Shown here: piece after piece, positions 1 to 8,498 of the stretch | Layout of the letters: every line of letters starts with the position of its first letter | How positions within the stretch are numbered: the first letter of the stretch is position 1 | Assembly (NCBI GenBank): GCA_001513155.1 | Contig: LFSR01000030.1 | Coordinates: 33,240-78,533, forward strand | DNA length: 45,294 nucleotides | Direction of reading: 5' to 3' | Origin: Syntrophomonas sp. DTU018 | GTDB taxonomy: Bacteria > Bacillota > Syntrophomonadia > Syntrophomonadales > Syntrophomonadaceae | The notes under the pieces: model-generated | Seen by the model: only the letters and a program-made list of their open reading frames with translations | Database searches by the model: none | Told to the model about the DNA's origin: nothing | Made by a program: the position numbers and the translations under genes

Positions 1-202
1 ACGGTGTGAGTTAACAGATCGCCACGTCGCTTCGCTCCTCGCGATGACAGACTTAAGTTTTCGTTTATCGTGGCCTGTTATTCAGGTGATAATTGCGAGG
101 CACGAAGTACCGTGGCAATCTCGAACGTCCAACTATTATTAATAATAAGCTTTTTTGACACGCTGCACTTGCCTGCACAGGCAAGTGCAGCTGTCAAAAA
201 GC
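1..202. repeat. Palindromic repeat island A (cut by window edge)
   Basis: Contains imperfect palindromic units of the GATCGCCACG...CTCGCGATGACA and ATCGTGGCCTG...GGCAATCTCGA types that recur at about 8.5, 9.9, 12.6, 17.3, 37.2, 40.6 and 45.2 kb. The first 70 bases nearly repeat 37301-37378. It ends in AGCTTTTTTGACA (148-160), which resembles the terminal inverted repeat of the other islands. The left end lies outside the window. Confidence 0.8.
163..190. repeat. Perfect 13-bp hairpin between two island termini
   Basis: CTGCACTTGCCTG (163-175) pairs perfectly with CAGGCAAGTGCAG (178-190). The hairpin is framed by GCTTTTTTGACA (149-160) on the left and TGTCAAAAAGC (192-202) on the right, themselves inverted copies. 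It may be the right-hand copy of a terminator flanking island A. On the + strand no clean T-run follows, so termination there is uncertain. Confidence 0.5.
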
Positions 203-232
203 CTTGGCTGACAGCCTCTGCCGCTCTGCCCC

Positions 233-260
233 TTGCACCTTTGTGTGAATGGATTATGAT
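233..260 (+). promoter_or_regulatory. Candidate promoter of hypB
   Basis: TTGCAC (233-238), 16-bp spacer, TATGAT (255-260). It lies 60 bp upstream of the hypB start and just after repeat island A. The match is fair only. Confidence 0.35.
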
Positions 261-319
261 AAAGTTACTGAATATGTTGAGGAACGGATTGGATCGTATT
301 AATAGGAGGTAAACATTAA

Positions 320-988
320 TTGAGCGAAGTCAGGATAATCGAAGTCAAGCAGAACATATTGGCCAACAATGACAAACAAGCGGAGAAGTTGAGAGAGACC
401 CTGCGCCAGCAAAAGACTTTTCTTTTAAACCTGATGTCTTCACCGGGATCGGGGAAAACCAGCGTTATTTTAGGCACTATTGCACGGCTGCGGGACAAAC
501 TGCGCATAGGGGTAATGGAAGCGGATATCGATTCGGCGGTGGATGCGGAAAAGATTGCCGCGGTAGGGATACCGGTGATCCAACTGAGAACCGGAGGACT
601 ATGCCACCTGGACAGCACCATGACCGGCCGGGGGTTAAGGGAGCTTAACCCGGACGACCTGGACCTGGTGATTATCGAAAACGTGGGCAACCTGGTCTGC
701 CCGGCGGAGTTTGATACCGGAGCAGTAAGAAACGCCATGATTCTCAGTGTGCCTGAGGGAGACGACAAGCCTCTCAAATACCCTTTGATGTTTTCCACCT
801 GTGATGCCCTGTTAATAAACAAAATCGACTATCTGGGAATAGCCGATTTTGATGTGGAAGCGGTAAAAAAACGGGTATATGCCTTAAACCCGGATATTAA
901 GATTTTCGAAGTGTCAGCCAAAACCGGCCAGGGTATGGAAGCCTGGGCGGACTGGCTCTACCAGGAAGTACTGGCCTGGACTAAATAA
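320..988 (+). CDS. hypB: Hydrogenase nickel incorporation GTPase HypB
   Basis: GTPase that works with HypA to load nickel into NiFe-hydrogenase precursors in the cytoplasm. The 222-residue protein has a P-loop (SSPGSGKTS, residues 40-48), the HypB-type GGLCHLDS segment whose Cys-His pair binds metal at the G-domain in known homologues, ENVGNLVCPAEFD, and the NKIDYL base-recognition motif. The His-rich N-terminal nickel store found in some HypB proteins is absent. The start is TTG, supported by AGGAGGT at 304-310 nine bases upstream. The gene stands alone: hypA is 13 kb away at 13943, and no hydrogenase subunit is in view. It converges with the next gene with a single base between the stops. 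The related GTPase UreG is less likely given the CHLD and CPAEFD motifs. Confidence 0.93.
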   Translation: MSEVRIIEVKQNILANNDKQAEKLRETLRQQKTFLLNLMSSPGSGKTSVILGTIARLRDKLRIGVMEADIDSAVDAEKIAAVGIPVIQLRTGGLCHLDSTMTGRGLRELNPDDLDLVIIENVGNLVCPAEFDTGAVRNAMILSVPEGDDKPLKYPLMFSTCDALLINKIDYLGIADFDVEAVKKRVYALNPDIKIFEVSAKTGQGMEAWADWLYQEVLAWTK

Positions 989-989
989 T

Positions 990-1748
990 CTATTCCTCCA
1001 GGATAAACCTCCAGGCGCAGAACCATTCCTGGGGATGTTCGTCAGGAGGACAGCCTACACATTCGGTGCGAATCCGGTCATCGATGCCCCAGGCAAAGCG
1101 GCTGTATTCCACCAGGCCGGCTGATTTGCAGGGATAGTCATCCAGGCCTTTGCGCTGGCGGGCCGATTGCACCCGGCAGTCATTCATCTGAAAGATGATG
1201 CTGGTGGGGCTTTCGTCGATAATAGACTGTTTGTTGATGCGAGAGTACATGCGATAGCCCAGAGCCTGTTTGAGCCCTTCCAGACCTGGCCTTTCCGGTA
1301 AGCCCAGGAAACTTTTAATGAAGCGGGCTTCAACCTGGGAAAAACGATTCCAGCATGAATCATTGCAGCGTTTGGCATCGTTCATGCCATAGGCTCTCTC
1401 AATGGCCTGAAACCAGAGGCCATCCATGGCCAGCCAGTTTTTGCCTATCTCTCCGGTCAATTCCAGAAGCTTTTCCCGGGGCAGGTCCAGCAGGGGCTTG
1501 GGAATCCCGTCTTGGACTTCAAAACCCAGAACTTTGCCCAGGCGCTGTATCTCAATACGGCTGCTCTGCTGGGTAACCTGTTCCAGTATATCCAGGGCCC
1601 GTTCCATTCCTAACTGGTGTTCGGTTTCCCTGAACCACAGGGTATGGTGGATGTTCATGCGGTGTATCATAGACAGGATAAAGCGGGCCAGATCCTCCTG
1701 GCTTAAATCTTCTAACTGCTGGAATTGAGCTTCGCGGTCTGCTGCCAT
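990..1748 (-). CDS. Conserved cytosolic protein, DUF6125-like
   Basis: A 252-residue soluble protein without signal peptide or membrane segment. It is rich in Trp and Cys, with a central RCNDSCWNRF segment and a C-terminal block of paired cysteines (ECVGC...WFCAWRF) that could bind a metal or form a hydrophobic pocket. The pattern resembles proteins annotated as DUF6125 in Clostridia and Desulfobacterota; this is from memory and no function is established. The ATG start at 1748 has a GGAGG-like site upstream on the minus strand. It is monocistronic and convergent with hypB. Confidence 0.75.
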   Translation of the reverse strand: MAADREAQFQQLEDLSQEDLARFILSMIHRMNIHHTLWFRETEHQLGMERALDILEQVTQQSSRIEIQRLGKVLGFEVQDGIPKPLLDLPREKLLELTGEIGKNWLAMDGLWFQAIERAYGMNDAKRCNDSCWNRFSQVEARFIKSFLGLPERPGLEGLKQALGYRMYSRINKQSIIDESPTSIIFQMNDCRVQSARQRKGLDDYPCKSAGLVEYSRFAWGIDDRIRTECVGCPPDEHPQEWFCAWRFILEE

Positions 1749-1961
1749 TATGCATTCCTCCTAATCAATACCGTTCCCAAAGAGTGTTGGTTAAATATTA
1801 GTTTCTCGTAAAGGGCGGCAGTTTCCTTGTACAAATATTTGCAAAATATTTCTGCTTGGCGACATAAAAGGAATAGGGCCAAACCCCGCCAATAATGCCG
1901 GGAGCAAAAAAAGAATAAACTCCCTGAAAGATACCTTGTGACCTTAATATTAAGAGGTGGC

Positions 1962-1990
1962 TTGCAAAAGGTATGGGTTTTTGCTAATAT
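1962..1990 (+). promoter_or_regulatory. Promoter of tRNA-Asp
   Basis: TTGCAA (1962-1967), 17-bp spacer, TAATAT (1985-1990), preceded by TGC, which gives an extended -10. The tRNA begins 11 bases after the -10 box. Confidence 0.65.
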
Positions 1991-2000
1991 ACTAATGCGC

Positions 2001-2076
2001 GGAGCCGTGGTGCAGCGGTGAGCATACTGGCCTGTCAAGCCAGAGATCGCGGGTTCAAATCCCGTCGGCTCCGCCA
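2001..2076 (+). tRNA. tRNA-Asp (GTC)
   Basis: The acceptor stem GGAGCCG (2001-2007) pairs with CGGCTCC (2066-2072). The discriminator is G and the CCA end is encoded. The anticodon stem CTGGC/GCCAG closes a CTGTCAA loop, giving anticodon GTC. The T-arm GCGGGTTCAAATCCCGT is canonical. Confidence 0.96.
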
Positions 2077-2131
2077 TTTAAATAGAATATTTCCTGGTAT
2101 TAAGCCATATTTTGATAAAAAGGAACTTGCC

Positions 2132-2161
2132 TTGACGGGGAGTCATCCCATCGGGTAAAAT
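2132..2161 (+). promoter_or_regulatory. Promoter of tRNA-Gly
   Basis: TTGACG (2132-2137), 18-bp spacer, TAAAAT (2156-2161). It lies immediately upstream of the tRNA at 2171. Confidence 0.55.
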
Positions 2162-2170
2162 TTTTAGCGC

Positions 2171-2245
2171 GCGGGAGTAGCTCAGTGGTAGAGCACCGGC
2201 TTCCCAAGCCGGGTGTCGCGGGTTCGAACCCCGTTTCCCGCTCCA
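2171..2245 (+). tRNA. tRNA-Gly (CCC)
   Basis: The acceptor stem GCGGGAG pairs with TTCCCGC with one G-T wobble. The discriminator is T and CCA is encoded. The anticodon stem CCGGC/GCCGG closes TTCCCAA, giving anticodon CCC. A T-run follows directly. Confidence 0.96.
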
Positions 2246-2298
2246 TTTTTTTAAGATGAGGAGAATACTCTGGTAGAGTTTTGAGGGGGTTATATTAT

Positions 2299-2439
2299 AT
2301 GAAACATATTATTACGGTTATTAAGCCCGGCTTAAAGCGTGATGCCGGCCATATCAACTGCCAGGAGTGTGCTACTTCCTGCCAATCTGCTTGCAAAACA
2401 TCCTGTACGGTAGGTAATCAGACCTGTCGGAACCAATAG
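2299..2439 (+). CDS. scfA: Six-cysteine peptide SCIFF (RiPP precursor)
   Basis: A 46-residue peptide beginning MKHIITVIKPGLK, with six cysteines at 21, 24, 28, 32, 36 and 43 in the arrangement of the SCIFF (six cysteines in forty-five residues) family. SCIFF is a ribosomally made, post-translationally modified peptide almost universal in Clostridia. Its maturase forms a thioether between a cysteine and a threonine. In the studied clostridial homologue the link is reported between Cys32 and Thr37, and this peptide has Cys and Thr at exactly those positions. GAGGGGGT at 2283-2290 is the ribosome binding site. The maturase scfB follows after a hairpin. The biological role of SCIFF is unknown. 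Confidence 0.93.
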   Translation: MKHIITVIKPGLKRDAGHINCQECATSCQSACKTSCTVGNQTCRNQ

Positions 2440-2452
2440 AAAAACTACATAT

Positions 2453-2476
2453 AGGGGGCTTTGTGCCCCTTTTTTT
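2453..2476 (+). terminator. Hairpin with T-run between scfA and scfB (attenuator)
   Basis: GGGGC (2455-2459) pairs with GCCCC (2465-2469), extended by an A-T and a G-T pair and followed by seven T. Its place after the peptide gene and just before the maturase gene suggests partial termination, giving more precursor mRNA than enzyme mRNA. Confidence 0.7.
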
Positions 2477-2498
2477 GTATTAACCTGGAGGAATTGTC

Positions 2499-3881
2499 AT
2501 GATTATCCTGTCTGATTATGATTTTCCCGCCAATGTCCACCTTTACCCCTTTCAGGAGCTCTATATAGTCCTGGATGTCAACAGCGGAGCCATTCACGTA
2601 GTTGACCAACTGGCCGCTGAGCTTATTCAGGCAATTATCAACTGCCGGGGCGATTTTTACCGGGCCATGGAGATCTGTGCGTCCCGCTATGATTGGGAAA
2701 AAGTGACGGAAGTGGCCATGGAAGTAACCGGGCTATGGGAAGACGGCAGCCTGTTCAGTGAACCGGAAGATCCGGTTATAGATTTGACCGGTGCTCCCAT
2801 TAAAGCCCTGTGCCTTAATGTAGCCCATGCTTGCAATATGAAGTGCAGCTATTGTTTTGCCAGTCAGGGCAGCTTTGGCCTGCGCCCCTCTCTGATGAGC
2901 AGTGAGGTGGGACGCCGGGCGGTGGATTTTCTGGTGGAAAACAGTCAGGGAGTAAAGCACCTGGAAGTGGACTTTTTCGGGGGAGAGCCCCTGCTTAATT
3001 GGGAAGTTGTCAAGGATATCGTAAACTACGGCCGGCAGATTGAAGCCGGTACCGGCAAAATAATCAATTTCACTCTGACCACCAATTGCCTCCTGCTGGA
3101 TGAGGAGATAATGGATTACCTGGTGCAGGAAAAGATAGGGGTTATACTCAGCCTGGACGGCCGGGAGGAAGTTAACGATCGCTATCGAGTGCTAAACAAT
3201 GGTCAGGGAAGTTATAAAACCATATTGCCTAAGATTCATAAAATGATAGAAAAGGGACCGATCAGCTATTATGTCCGCGGCACCTATACCCGCAGCAATC
3301 TGGACTTTTGCGAAGATGTACGCCATATAGCGGATCTGGGCATTGATGCTTTGTCCCTGGAACCAGCGGTAGGGGTTAACAGTGATCTGGCCATCCGGGA
3401 GGAAGACCTGCCCCAAGTGTTAAAAGAATACGAAAAACTGGCTTTGCTGCTGCTGGAGTATCACCAGCAAGGCCGGCAGGTTCACTTTTTCCACTATGAC
3501 CTTGACCTGCAGAAAGGACCCTGCCTGGCCAAACGACAAACCGGCTGCGGAGCGGGGATACATTACCTGGCCATTACCCCGGAAGGAGATATTTATCCCT
3601 GTCACCAGTTCGTAGGCCAGAATGATTATCGCCTGGGAAATATTCTGGAAAACAGTCCATTGCGAGCAGACCTGCGCCAGAAGTTTATCAGCAATACCCT
3701 GCTGGCCAAAGAAGAATGCCGCCGCTGCTGGGCGCGCAATTTTTGCGGCGGGGGCTGCCATGCCAATAATTACTTCACCAACGGAGATATCAGCCAGCCT
3801 GCCCGGTTGACCTGTGCCATGCACAGGAGACGGATAGAAGCGGCAATTTACCTGGATATAAAAAAACGTTTGGTGCCCTAA
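2499..3881 (+). CDS. scfB: SCIFF radical SAM maturase
   Basis: A 460-residue radical-SAM/SPASM enzyme that installs the thioether crosslink in the SCIFF peptide encoded just upstream. An N-terminal domain of about 100 residues is consistent with a peptide-recognition (RRE-like) region. The radical-SAM cluster motif CNMKCSYC uses Cys112, Cys116 and Cys119. The GGEP motif follows, and the C-terminal SPASM domain carries CGAGIHYLAITPEGDIYPC and later CRRCWARNFCGGGC, which bind auxiliary 4Fe-4S clusters in the family. The ATG start is preceded by CTGGAGG at proper spacing. Adjacency to scfA makes the assignment firm. Confidence 0.94.
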   Translation: MIILSDYDFPANVHLYPFQELYIVLDVNSGAIHVVDQLAAELIQAIINCRGDFYRAMEICASRYDWEKVTEVAMEVTGLWEDGSLFSEPEDPVIDLTGAPIKALCLNVAHACNMKCSYCFASQGSFGLRPSLMSSEVGRRAVDFLVENSQGVKHLEVDFFGGEPLLNWEVVKDIVNYGRQIEAGTGKIINFTLTTNCLLLDEEIMDYLVQEKIGVILSLDGREEVNDRYRVLNNGQGSYKTILPKIHKMIEKGPISYYVRGTYTRSNLDFCEDVRHIADLGIDALSLEPAVGVNSDLAIREEDLPQVLKEYEKLALLLLEYHQQGRQVHFFHYDLDLQKGPCLAKRQTGCGAGIHYLAITPEGDIYPCHQFVGQNDYRLGNILENSPLRADLRQKFISNTLLAKEECRRCWARNFCGGGCHANNYFTNGDISQPARLTCAMHRRRIEAAIYLDIKKRLVP

Positions 3882-3974
3882 GAAAAAAACTTTGGTTCAA
3901 AAGCAGGAGAAATACTGGAACAAATAGAATGTTTTTCAGGTCTAATAAATTTTATATTTCGTGGAGAGTGTCCT

Positions 3975-5312
3975 ATGATTGATTATTTACTGCAGAATAA
4001 GAAGCTGTCAGTCAGAGTAGCTATTGGGATTGTCATCATAACGGTACTGTCTATCCTGTGGACAAATGTTATCCGGACACCAGCCTATTTAGTAATAGTA
4101 GACGGGAAAAAAGCTTTTGTAGTTAAGCATAAATCTGATGTTGAAGAGGCTCTGCTCAGCTTACAGGAGCAGCAAGCCGAGCAAATTAAATCAAAGCTGG
4201 AATTAGGCAACCAAATTGACTACCGGCGCACCTTTGCCAGCCGGGGTGATGTTATCTCCGGGGATGAGCTGGAAAAGGCCCTGCGCAAAACGGTCAATTT
4301 CAAGATGCTGGCTGGTGCCTTGATAGTTGACGGGAAGACCATTGCCTACCTGGAAAGCAAAGCCGAAGCTGAGAAACTGTTGAAGAAACTGAAGGAAGAA
4401 TATACGGCAGTAGATGAGGGAGAAAAGCTCATTTCCGTTGATTTTGCCGAAAAAGTTGCTGTTGCCGAAAAAAGCGTTAACTCAGCCAAGGTCATGTCCT
4501 TTGACGAAGCCTACCAGTTGATCACCACGGGAACTGACAAACCGGAGAAGTATATTGTTAAGGAAGGAGACAATCTGTGGCTGATTGCCCGCCGCAACGA
4601 CATGTATGTAGATGACATAATGCGGGCCAATAAACTGACATCGGAAAATCTCCAGATCGGGGATGAGCTGATTCTGGTAAAAAGCCAGCCGTACATAAAT
4701 GTTGTTGCCAAAGTAGAAGGGGAAAAAATCGAGACTATTCCCTTTGAAACCAAAACGGAAATAAGCTCAAGTGCCAGCGGGGTCCGGATCAAACAGGAAG
4801 GCCGCAACGGAGAAAAGAAAATTGTCTACGTAGCCACCAAGGTTAACGGGGTGATAGAAGAGCGGGAAGTTAAAGAGGAAACCATTCTCAAAGAAGCAGT
4901 TACCAGGATTTTAGTTAAAGGAAATCAGGTAACGGTAGCTTCCCGCGGTGGCGGAGGAGGAACTCTGGACTGGCCTGCCTATGGACCCATTACCTGCTAT
5001 TATGGCAGAGGACATACCGGTCTGGATATTGGGGCGAAGGCTGGATCAGCTATTAAGGCAGCTGACAGCGGAACTGTTACTTTTGCCGGCTGGCAGGGCG
5101 GGTACGGTAATTTTATAATCGTCAACCACGGCAATGGCCTTATCACCCGTTATGCTCATTGCGCCAGCATATCCGTATCTAAAGGCCAGCAGGTGGCCCG
5201 CGGTCAAGTCTTGGGGACAGTAGGATCTACCGGACGCAGTACCGGGCCTCACCTCCACTTTGAGGTACTATCGGGAGGCTCCTTCCAAAATCCGCTAAAC
5301 TATTTACGCTAA
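3975..5312 (+). CDS. Membrane-anchored M23 peptidoglycan endopeptidase with LysM and G5
   Basis: A 445-residue cell-wall hydrolase. One membrane segment (about residues 14-32) anchors or exports it. A long alpha-rich region follows, then a LysM domain (about 193-237, starting YIVKEGDNLW), a G5-like domain (about 240-318) and a C-terminal M23 domain (about 334-445). The M23 zinc and catalytic residues are visible as HTGLD, YAHC and HLHFEV. Such LysM-G5-M23 proteins act in peptidoglycan turnover and in sporulation-related wall remodelling in Firmicutes. The ATG is preceded by GTGGAGAG. It stands alone between scfB and trxB and is closed by its own terminator. Confidence 0.9.
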   Translation: MIDYLLQNKKLSVRVAIGIVIITVLSILWTNVIRTPAYLVIVDGKKAFVVKHKSDVEEALLSLQEQQAEQIKSKLELGNQIDYRRTFASRGDVISGDELEKALRKTVNFKMLAGALIVDGKTIAYLESKAEAEKLLKKLKEEYTAVDEGEKLISVDFAEKVAVAEKSVNSAKVMSFDEAYQLITTGTDKPEKYIVKEGDNLWLIARRNDMYVDDIMRANKLTSENLQIGDELILVKSQPYINVVAKVEGEKIETIPFETKTEISSSASGVRIKQEGRNGEKKIVYVATKVNGVIEEREVKEETILKEAVTRILVKGNQVTVASRGGGGGTLDWPAYGPITCYYGRGHTGLDIGAKAGSAIKAADSGTVTFAGWQGGYGNFIIVNHGNGLITRYAHCASISVSKGQQVARGQVLGTVGSTGRSTGPHLHFEVLSGGSFQNPLNYLR

Positions 5313-5319
5313 AGGAAAC

Positions 5320-5353
5320 AAAACCCTGTCCCAAAGGGTCAGGGTTTTATTTT
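5320..5353 (+). terminator. Intrinsic terminator after the M23 gene
   Basis: AAAACCCTG (5320-5328) pairs with CAGGGTTTT (5340-5348), with an inner TCCC/GGG extension and a T-rich tail. Confidence 0.85.
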
Positions 5354-5379
5354 TATGTGTAAGCAAAGGAGAGGTCAAA

Positions 5380-6288
5380 GTGTATGATGTAATAATCATT
5401 GGTGCAGGACCGGCCGGATTGACTGCTGCTATATATACCGGCAGAGCCAAATTAAACACTTTGATAATTGAATCCAATATTATCGGGGGAAACACGGCCA
5501 TGACTGATCTGATAGAAAACTATCCCGGTTTTCCCTTTGGCATTAATGGTGCTGAGCTGATGGAAAACTTTTGGCGGCAGGCCCAGCGCTTTGGTGCCCA
5601 GCTGAAAATGGAAGAAGTGGTTGACCTGCAAGTGGTGCCGGAGGGCAAAAAGGTTATTACCACCGAAGGGGAGTACCTGGCCCGGGCAGTTATTATTGCC
5701 ATGGGTGCCCGCCGCCGGGAGCTGCAGGTACCGGGAGAAAAGGAGTATTTAGGCCGGGGAGTCTCTTACTGTGCTACCTGCGATGGGGCTTTTTTTCAAG
5801 GGGTACCGGTAGCGGTAGTAGGGGGAGGAGATTCCGCCGTGAAAGAAGCTCTCTACTTATCTGATATAGCTTCCAAGGTTTACCTGATCCATCGCCGGGA
5901 ACAGTTCAGAGCCCATCAGACCGCGGTAGACAAAATGCTGGAGAATGACAAGATAGAACTGAAGCTTAACAAAGTGGTTAAGCGGGTGGAAGGCAACCAA
6001 AGCATGATGCAGCGGCTGGTACTGGCTGATGTAAAAACCGGCCAGGAAGAAATCCTGGAAGCGGAAGGCTTGTTTGTTGCCATTGGCCTGGTCGCGGCCG
6101 CTGATTTCCTGGATACCCTGGTGGAAACCGTGGATGGATATATTGTTACTGATCAGAACATGCAAACCTCGGTGGAAGGCATATTTGCCGCCGGAGATAT
6201 CCGCTTCAAACAATACCGTCAGGTGGCCACCGCCGTAGGGGATGGCGCTCTGGCAGGGATTGCCGTGACTGGATACCTGAAGGAATAG
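5380..6288 (+). CDS. trxB: Thioredoxin reductase
   Basis: A 302-residue flavoprotein of the low-molecular-weight NADPH:thioredoxin reductase type, which passes electrons from NADPH through FAD to thioredoxin. It shows the FAD-binding GAGPAG near the N-terminus, the redox-active CATC (Cys131 and Cys134), the second nucleotide-binding motif VVGGGDSA and the C-terminal GIFAAGDIR. The start is GTG, supported by AAGGAGAGG a few bases upstream. Length is normal for the family. Ferredoxin- or F420-dependent relatives share this fold, so the donor is not settled by sequence alone. Confidence 0.9.
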   Translation: MYDVIIIGAGPAGLTAAIYTGRAKLNTLIIESNIIGGNTAMTDLIENYPGFPFGINGAELMENFWRQAQRFGAQLKMEEVVDLQVVPEGKKVITTEGEYLARAVIIAMGARRRELQVPGEKEYLGRGVSYCATCDGAFFQGVPVAVVGGGDSAVKEALYLSDIASKVYLIHRREQFRAHQTAVDKMLENDKIELKLNKVVKRVEGNQSMMQRLVLADVKTGQEEILEAEGLFVAIGLVAAADFLDTLVETVDGYIVTDQNMQTSVEGIFAAGDIRFKQYRQVATAVGDGALAGIAVTGYLKE

Positions 6289-6320
6289 TGCCACTATTTG
6301 CTTACTCTCCTGGAAGAGGG

Positions 6321-6336
6321 GCCATTGTATAATGGC
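6321..6336. promoter_or_regulatory. Dyad over a TATAAT box upstream of the MA-type peptidase
   Basis: GCCATT GTAT AATGGC forms a perfect 6-bp inverted repeat that contains TATAAT (6328-6333), about 24 bp before the start at 6357. No good -35 box is spaced correctly. It may be an operator over the -10 region or simply a small hairpin. Confidence 0.3.
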
Positions 6337-6356
6337 TCTAGAGAGGAGAGGAAAGC

Positions 6357-7208
6357 ATGTTGGGGATAAGGGAGTTTGGCTCCGTCAAGACCGCCAGCTT
6401 AATTCTGGTTCTGCTCCTGCTGGCCGTTTTGGCGATAACCAGATATAGCAATGTATTGCTGAGGTTTGCCGTAGGACAGGAGATTAATCTGAAAACCGCT
6501 CACTTCAGTGTGGCGGAAACGGAGCATTTCAAAATAAAATATACTGCCGTAGACCAGGACTATGTCCCTATAATCTCCCGGGCATCCGAACAGGCTTACC
6601 GGTCAGTGAGTCAGGTTTTCGGCCGGGAACCCCAGGGCAAGACGGTTATTGTGGTTTATCCCGACAGTGAGAGTCTGGCAGCCAGTTTCGGCTGGGACAG
6701 GGATCAAAAGGCAATGGGAGTTTACTGGGGCGGGTCAATTCGTATCCTGTCACCGCGAGCATGGATTGATGCTGCTGACGCGGAGAAAGTTTTTACCCGG
6801 GAAGGGCCCATGGTTCACGAATTTGCTCACCTGATGGTTGACGAAATCACCCGGGGAAACTATAATCGCTGGTGGACCGAAGGAATTGCTCAGTATGTAG
6901 AAAAAAACCTTACCGGTTTTGAGTTTGCTGATCCTTTTGCAAATGGACGCACCCCGTACTATTACCAGCTGGATTCCCTGGAAAGAAGTTTTGACAGCCT
7001 GGATCAGCAAGTGGCTTACTGGCAGTCTCTGAAAATAGTAGAATACTTGGTAGATGAATACGGACAGGAATGCCTGTTTGAGATTTTGGAATATTTGGGA
7101 CAAGGGTTAAGCATGAAACAGGCTGTTGAGAATGCCCTGGAAGTGGACTACAGTTCTTTTGAAAGCAAAGTATATGGCGTACTGAATGGAAATGGGCGAG
7201 AGGTGTAA
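6357..7208 (+). CDS. Membrane-anchored zinc metallopeptidase, MA (gluzincin) type
   Basis: A 283-residue protein with one N-terminal membrane segment (about residues 14-36) and an extracytoplasmic catalytic domain. HEFAH (His154 to His158) is the zinc site and WWTEGIAQY supplies the downstream glutamate typical of peptidase MA-like proteins. The substrate is unknown. The ATG start follows GAGAGGAGAGG. The stop lies five bases before the murA start and the murA ribosome binding site is inside this gene, so the two are probably co-transcribed and translationally coupled. That points to an envelope-related role. Confidence 0.85.
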   Translation: MLGIREFGSVKTASLILVLLLLAVLAITRYSNVLLRFAVGQEINLKTAHFSVAETEHFKIKYTAVDQDYVPIISRASEQAYRSVSQVFGREPQGKTVIVVYPDSESLAASFGWDRDQKAMGVYWGGSIRILSPRAWIDAADAEKVFTREGPMVHEFAHLMVDEITRGNYNRWWTEGIAQYVEKNLTGFEFADPFANGRTPYYYQLDSLERSFDSLDQQVAYWQSLKIVEYLVDEYGQECLFEILEYLGQGLSMKQAVENALEVDYSSFESKVYGVLNGNGREV

Positions 7209-7213
7209 AGTTA

Positions 7214-8461
7214 TTGAAAAATACATTGTATATTGAAGGTGGGTATCCCCTGCATGGCCAGGTCCGCATCAGCGGAGCCAAAAATGCAGCTTTGGTTTTA
7301 ATTGCTGCCAGCATTATGGCAGAGGGGGAAACTATTCTGGATAATGTCCCCCGTATCCGGGATGTAGAAGTCCTGGTGCAGTTATTGGAGGATTTGGGAG
7401 TAAAAGTAGGCTGGAATGAAGACGGCAGCCTGTCAATCTGCCCTCCAGCCAAGCTCAAAACCCGCACCTCTTATGAGCTGTCCAAGAAACTGCGGGCTTC
7501 CAATTTGCTCCTGGGCGCATTGTTGGGCAGTCAGAGTGAAGCCCAGGTTTCCATGCCGGGCGGCTGTGACATAGGTTCCCGGCCTATGGATTTGCACATC
7601 AAGGGAGTACAGGCCCTGGGTGCAGAAGTAGATTTGGAATACGGCTATATTAACGCCAGAGTAACCAAGCCTTCCGGCGGCCGTGTATATCTGGATTTTC
7701 CCAGTGTCGGGGCTACGGAAAACATTATGATGATGGCAGCCAAGACACCGGGTCAGACCGTAATAGAAAATGCCGCCAAAGAGCCGGAAATAGTGGATTT
7801 AGCTAACTTCCTTAACTCCATGGGAGCACGCATTCGCGGTGCCGGAACGGATGTGATCAGGATAGAAGGCGTATCCACCCTAAAGGCGGGACGCTATGCT
7901 ATAATACCGGACCGGATTGAAGCAGGTACCTATATGGTAGCCGCAGCCATCACTGGGGGAGAAATTCTGGTGGAAAATGTTATCCCCACCCACCTGCACC
8001 CCATAATCGCCAAGCTGCAGGAGACCGGTACCCGGGTGGAAGAAGTCAAGCAAGGGGTTCTGGTACGGGCTGTCCGGCCCATAAACCCGGTAGACATTAA
8101 AACCCTGCCCTATCCTGGTTTTCCTACGGACATGCAGTCCCAGATGATGGCTTTGCTGTGCTATGCCCAGGGTTCCAGTATCATCGTAGAAAACGTTTTT
8201 GAGAACCGCTTCCAGGTAGTAGATGAGCTGAAGCGGATGGGAGCCCGCATAAAGGTGGAAGGGCACACGGCGGTAGTTGAGGGAGGGACCCGGCTGTGCG
8301 GGGCCAAGGTCAGGGCTACCGATCTGCGAGCCGGTGCCGCCCTGGTACTGGCAGCTTTGGCCGCCGAGGGCGAAACAGAAATCGAAGAAGCGGGCCATAT
8401 TTTCCGGGGCTACGAGAATATAGAAGAGAAGCTGAAAAACTTGGGAGCTAAGATAAGATAG
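7214..8461 (+). CDS. murA: UDP-N-acetylglucosamine 1-carboxyvinyltransferase
   Basis: Catalyses the first committed step of peptidoglycan synthesis, transferring enolpyruvate from phosphoenolpyruvate to UDP-GlcNAc in the cytoplasm. The 415-residue protein has the substrate-binding SGAKNAAL motif near the N-terminus, the [10 protein letters not shown] loop with catalytic Cys118 (equivalent to the fosfomycin-targeted cysteine of Escherichia coli MurA), and YPGFPTDMQ near residue 300. The start is TTG with GAGAGGTG overlapping the end of the preceding peptidase gene. Clostridia often carry two murA genes; whether this is the main one cannot be told here. Confidence 0.94.
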   Translation: MKNTLYIEGGYPLHGQVRISGAKNAALVLIAASIMAEGETILDNVPRIRDVEVLVQLLEDLGVKVGWNEDGSLSICPPAKLKTRTSYELSKKLRASNLLLGALLGSQSEAQVSMPGGCDIGSRPMDLHIKGVQALGAEVDLEYGYINARVTKPSGGRVYLDFPSVGATENIMMMAAKTPGQTVIENAAKEPEIVDLANFLNSMGARIRGAGTDVIRIEGVSTLKAGRYAIIPDRIEAGTYMVAAAITGGEILVENVIPTHLHPIIAKLQETGTRVEEVKQGVLVRAVRPINPVDIKTLPYPGFPTDMQSQMMALLCYAQGSSIIVENVFENRFQVVDELKRMGARIKVEGHTAVVEGGTRLCGAKVRATDLRAGAALVLAALAAEGETEIEEAGHIFRGYENIEEKLKNLGAKIR

Positions 8462-8476
8462 AATAACCGGCAATCC

Positions 8477-8498
8477 AAAGAGGCCAACGGCCTCTTTT
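8477..8498 (+). terminator. murA terminator, left copy of a duplicated hairpin
   Basis: AAAGAGGCC (8477-8485) pairs with GGCCTCTTT (8489-8497) over a 3-base loop. The same 22 bases recur at 8651-8672 beyond a repeat island. Confidence 0.85.

Noticed and set aside
249-302. Short frame MDYDKVTEYVEERIGSY before hypB
   Set aside because: Only 17 codons, no ribosome site, and it sits in the promoter-leader region; it may be chance or a remnant.
320-822. Antisense frame of 168 codons within hypB
   Set aside because: It is a codon-bias shadow of hypB with low-complexity Ser/Arg composition and no domain.
1748-2077. A 109-codon minus-strand frame overlapping tRNA-Asp
   Set aside because: Its start (PTGFEPAISGLTGQYAHRCTTA type) is the well-known false protein read antisense to a tRNA; no ribosome site supports it.
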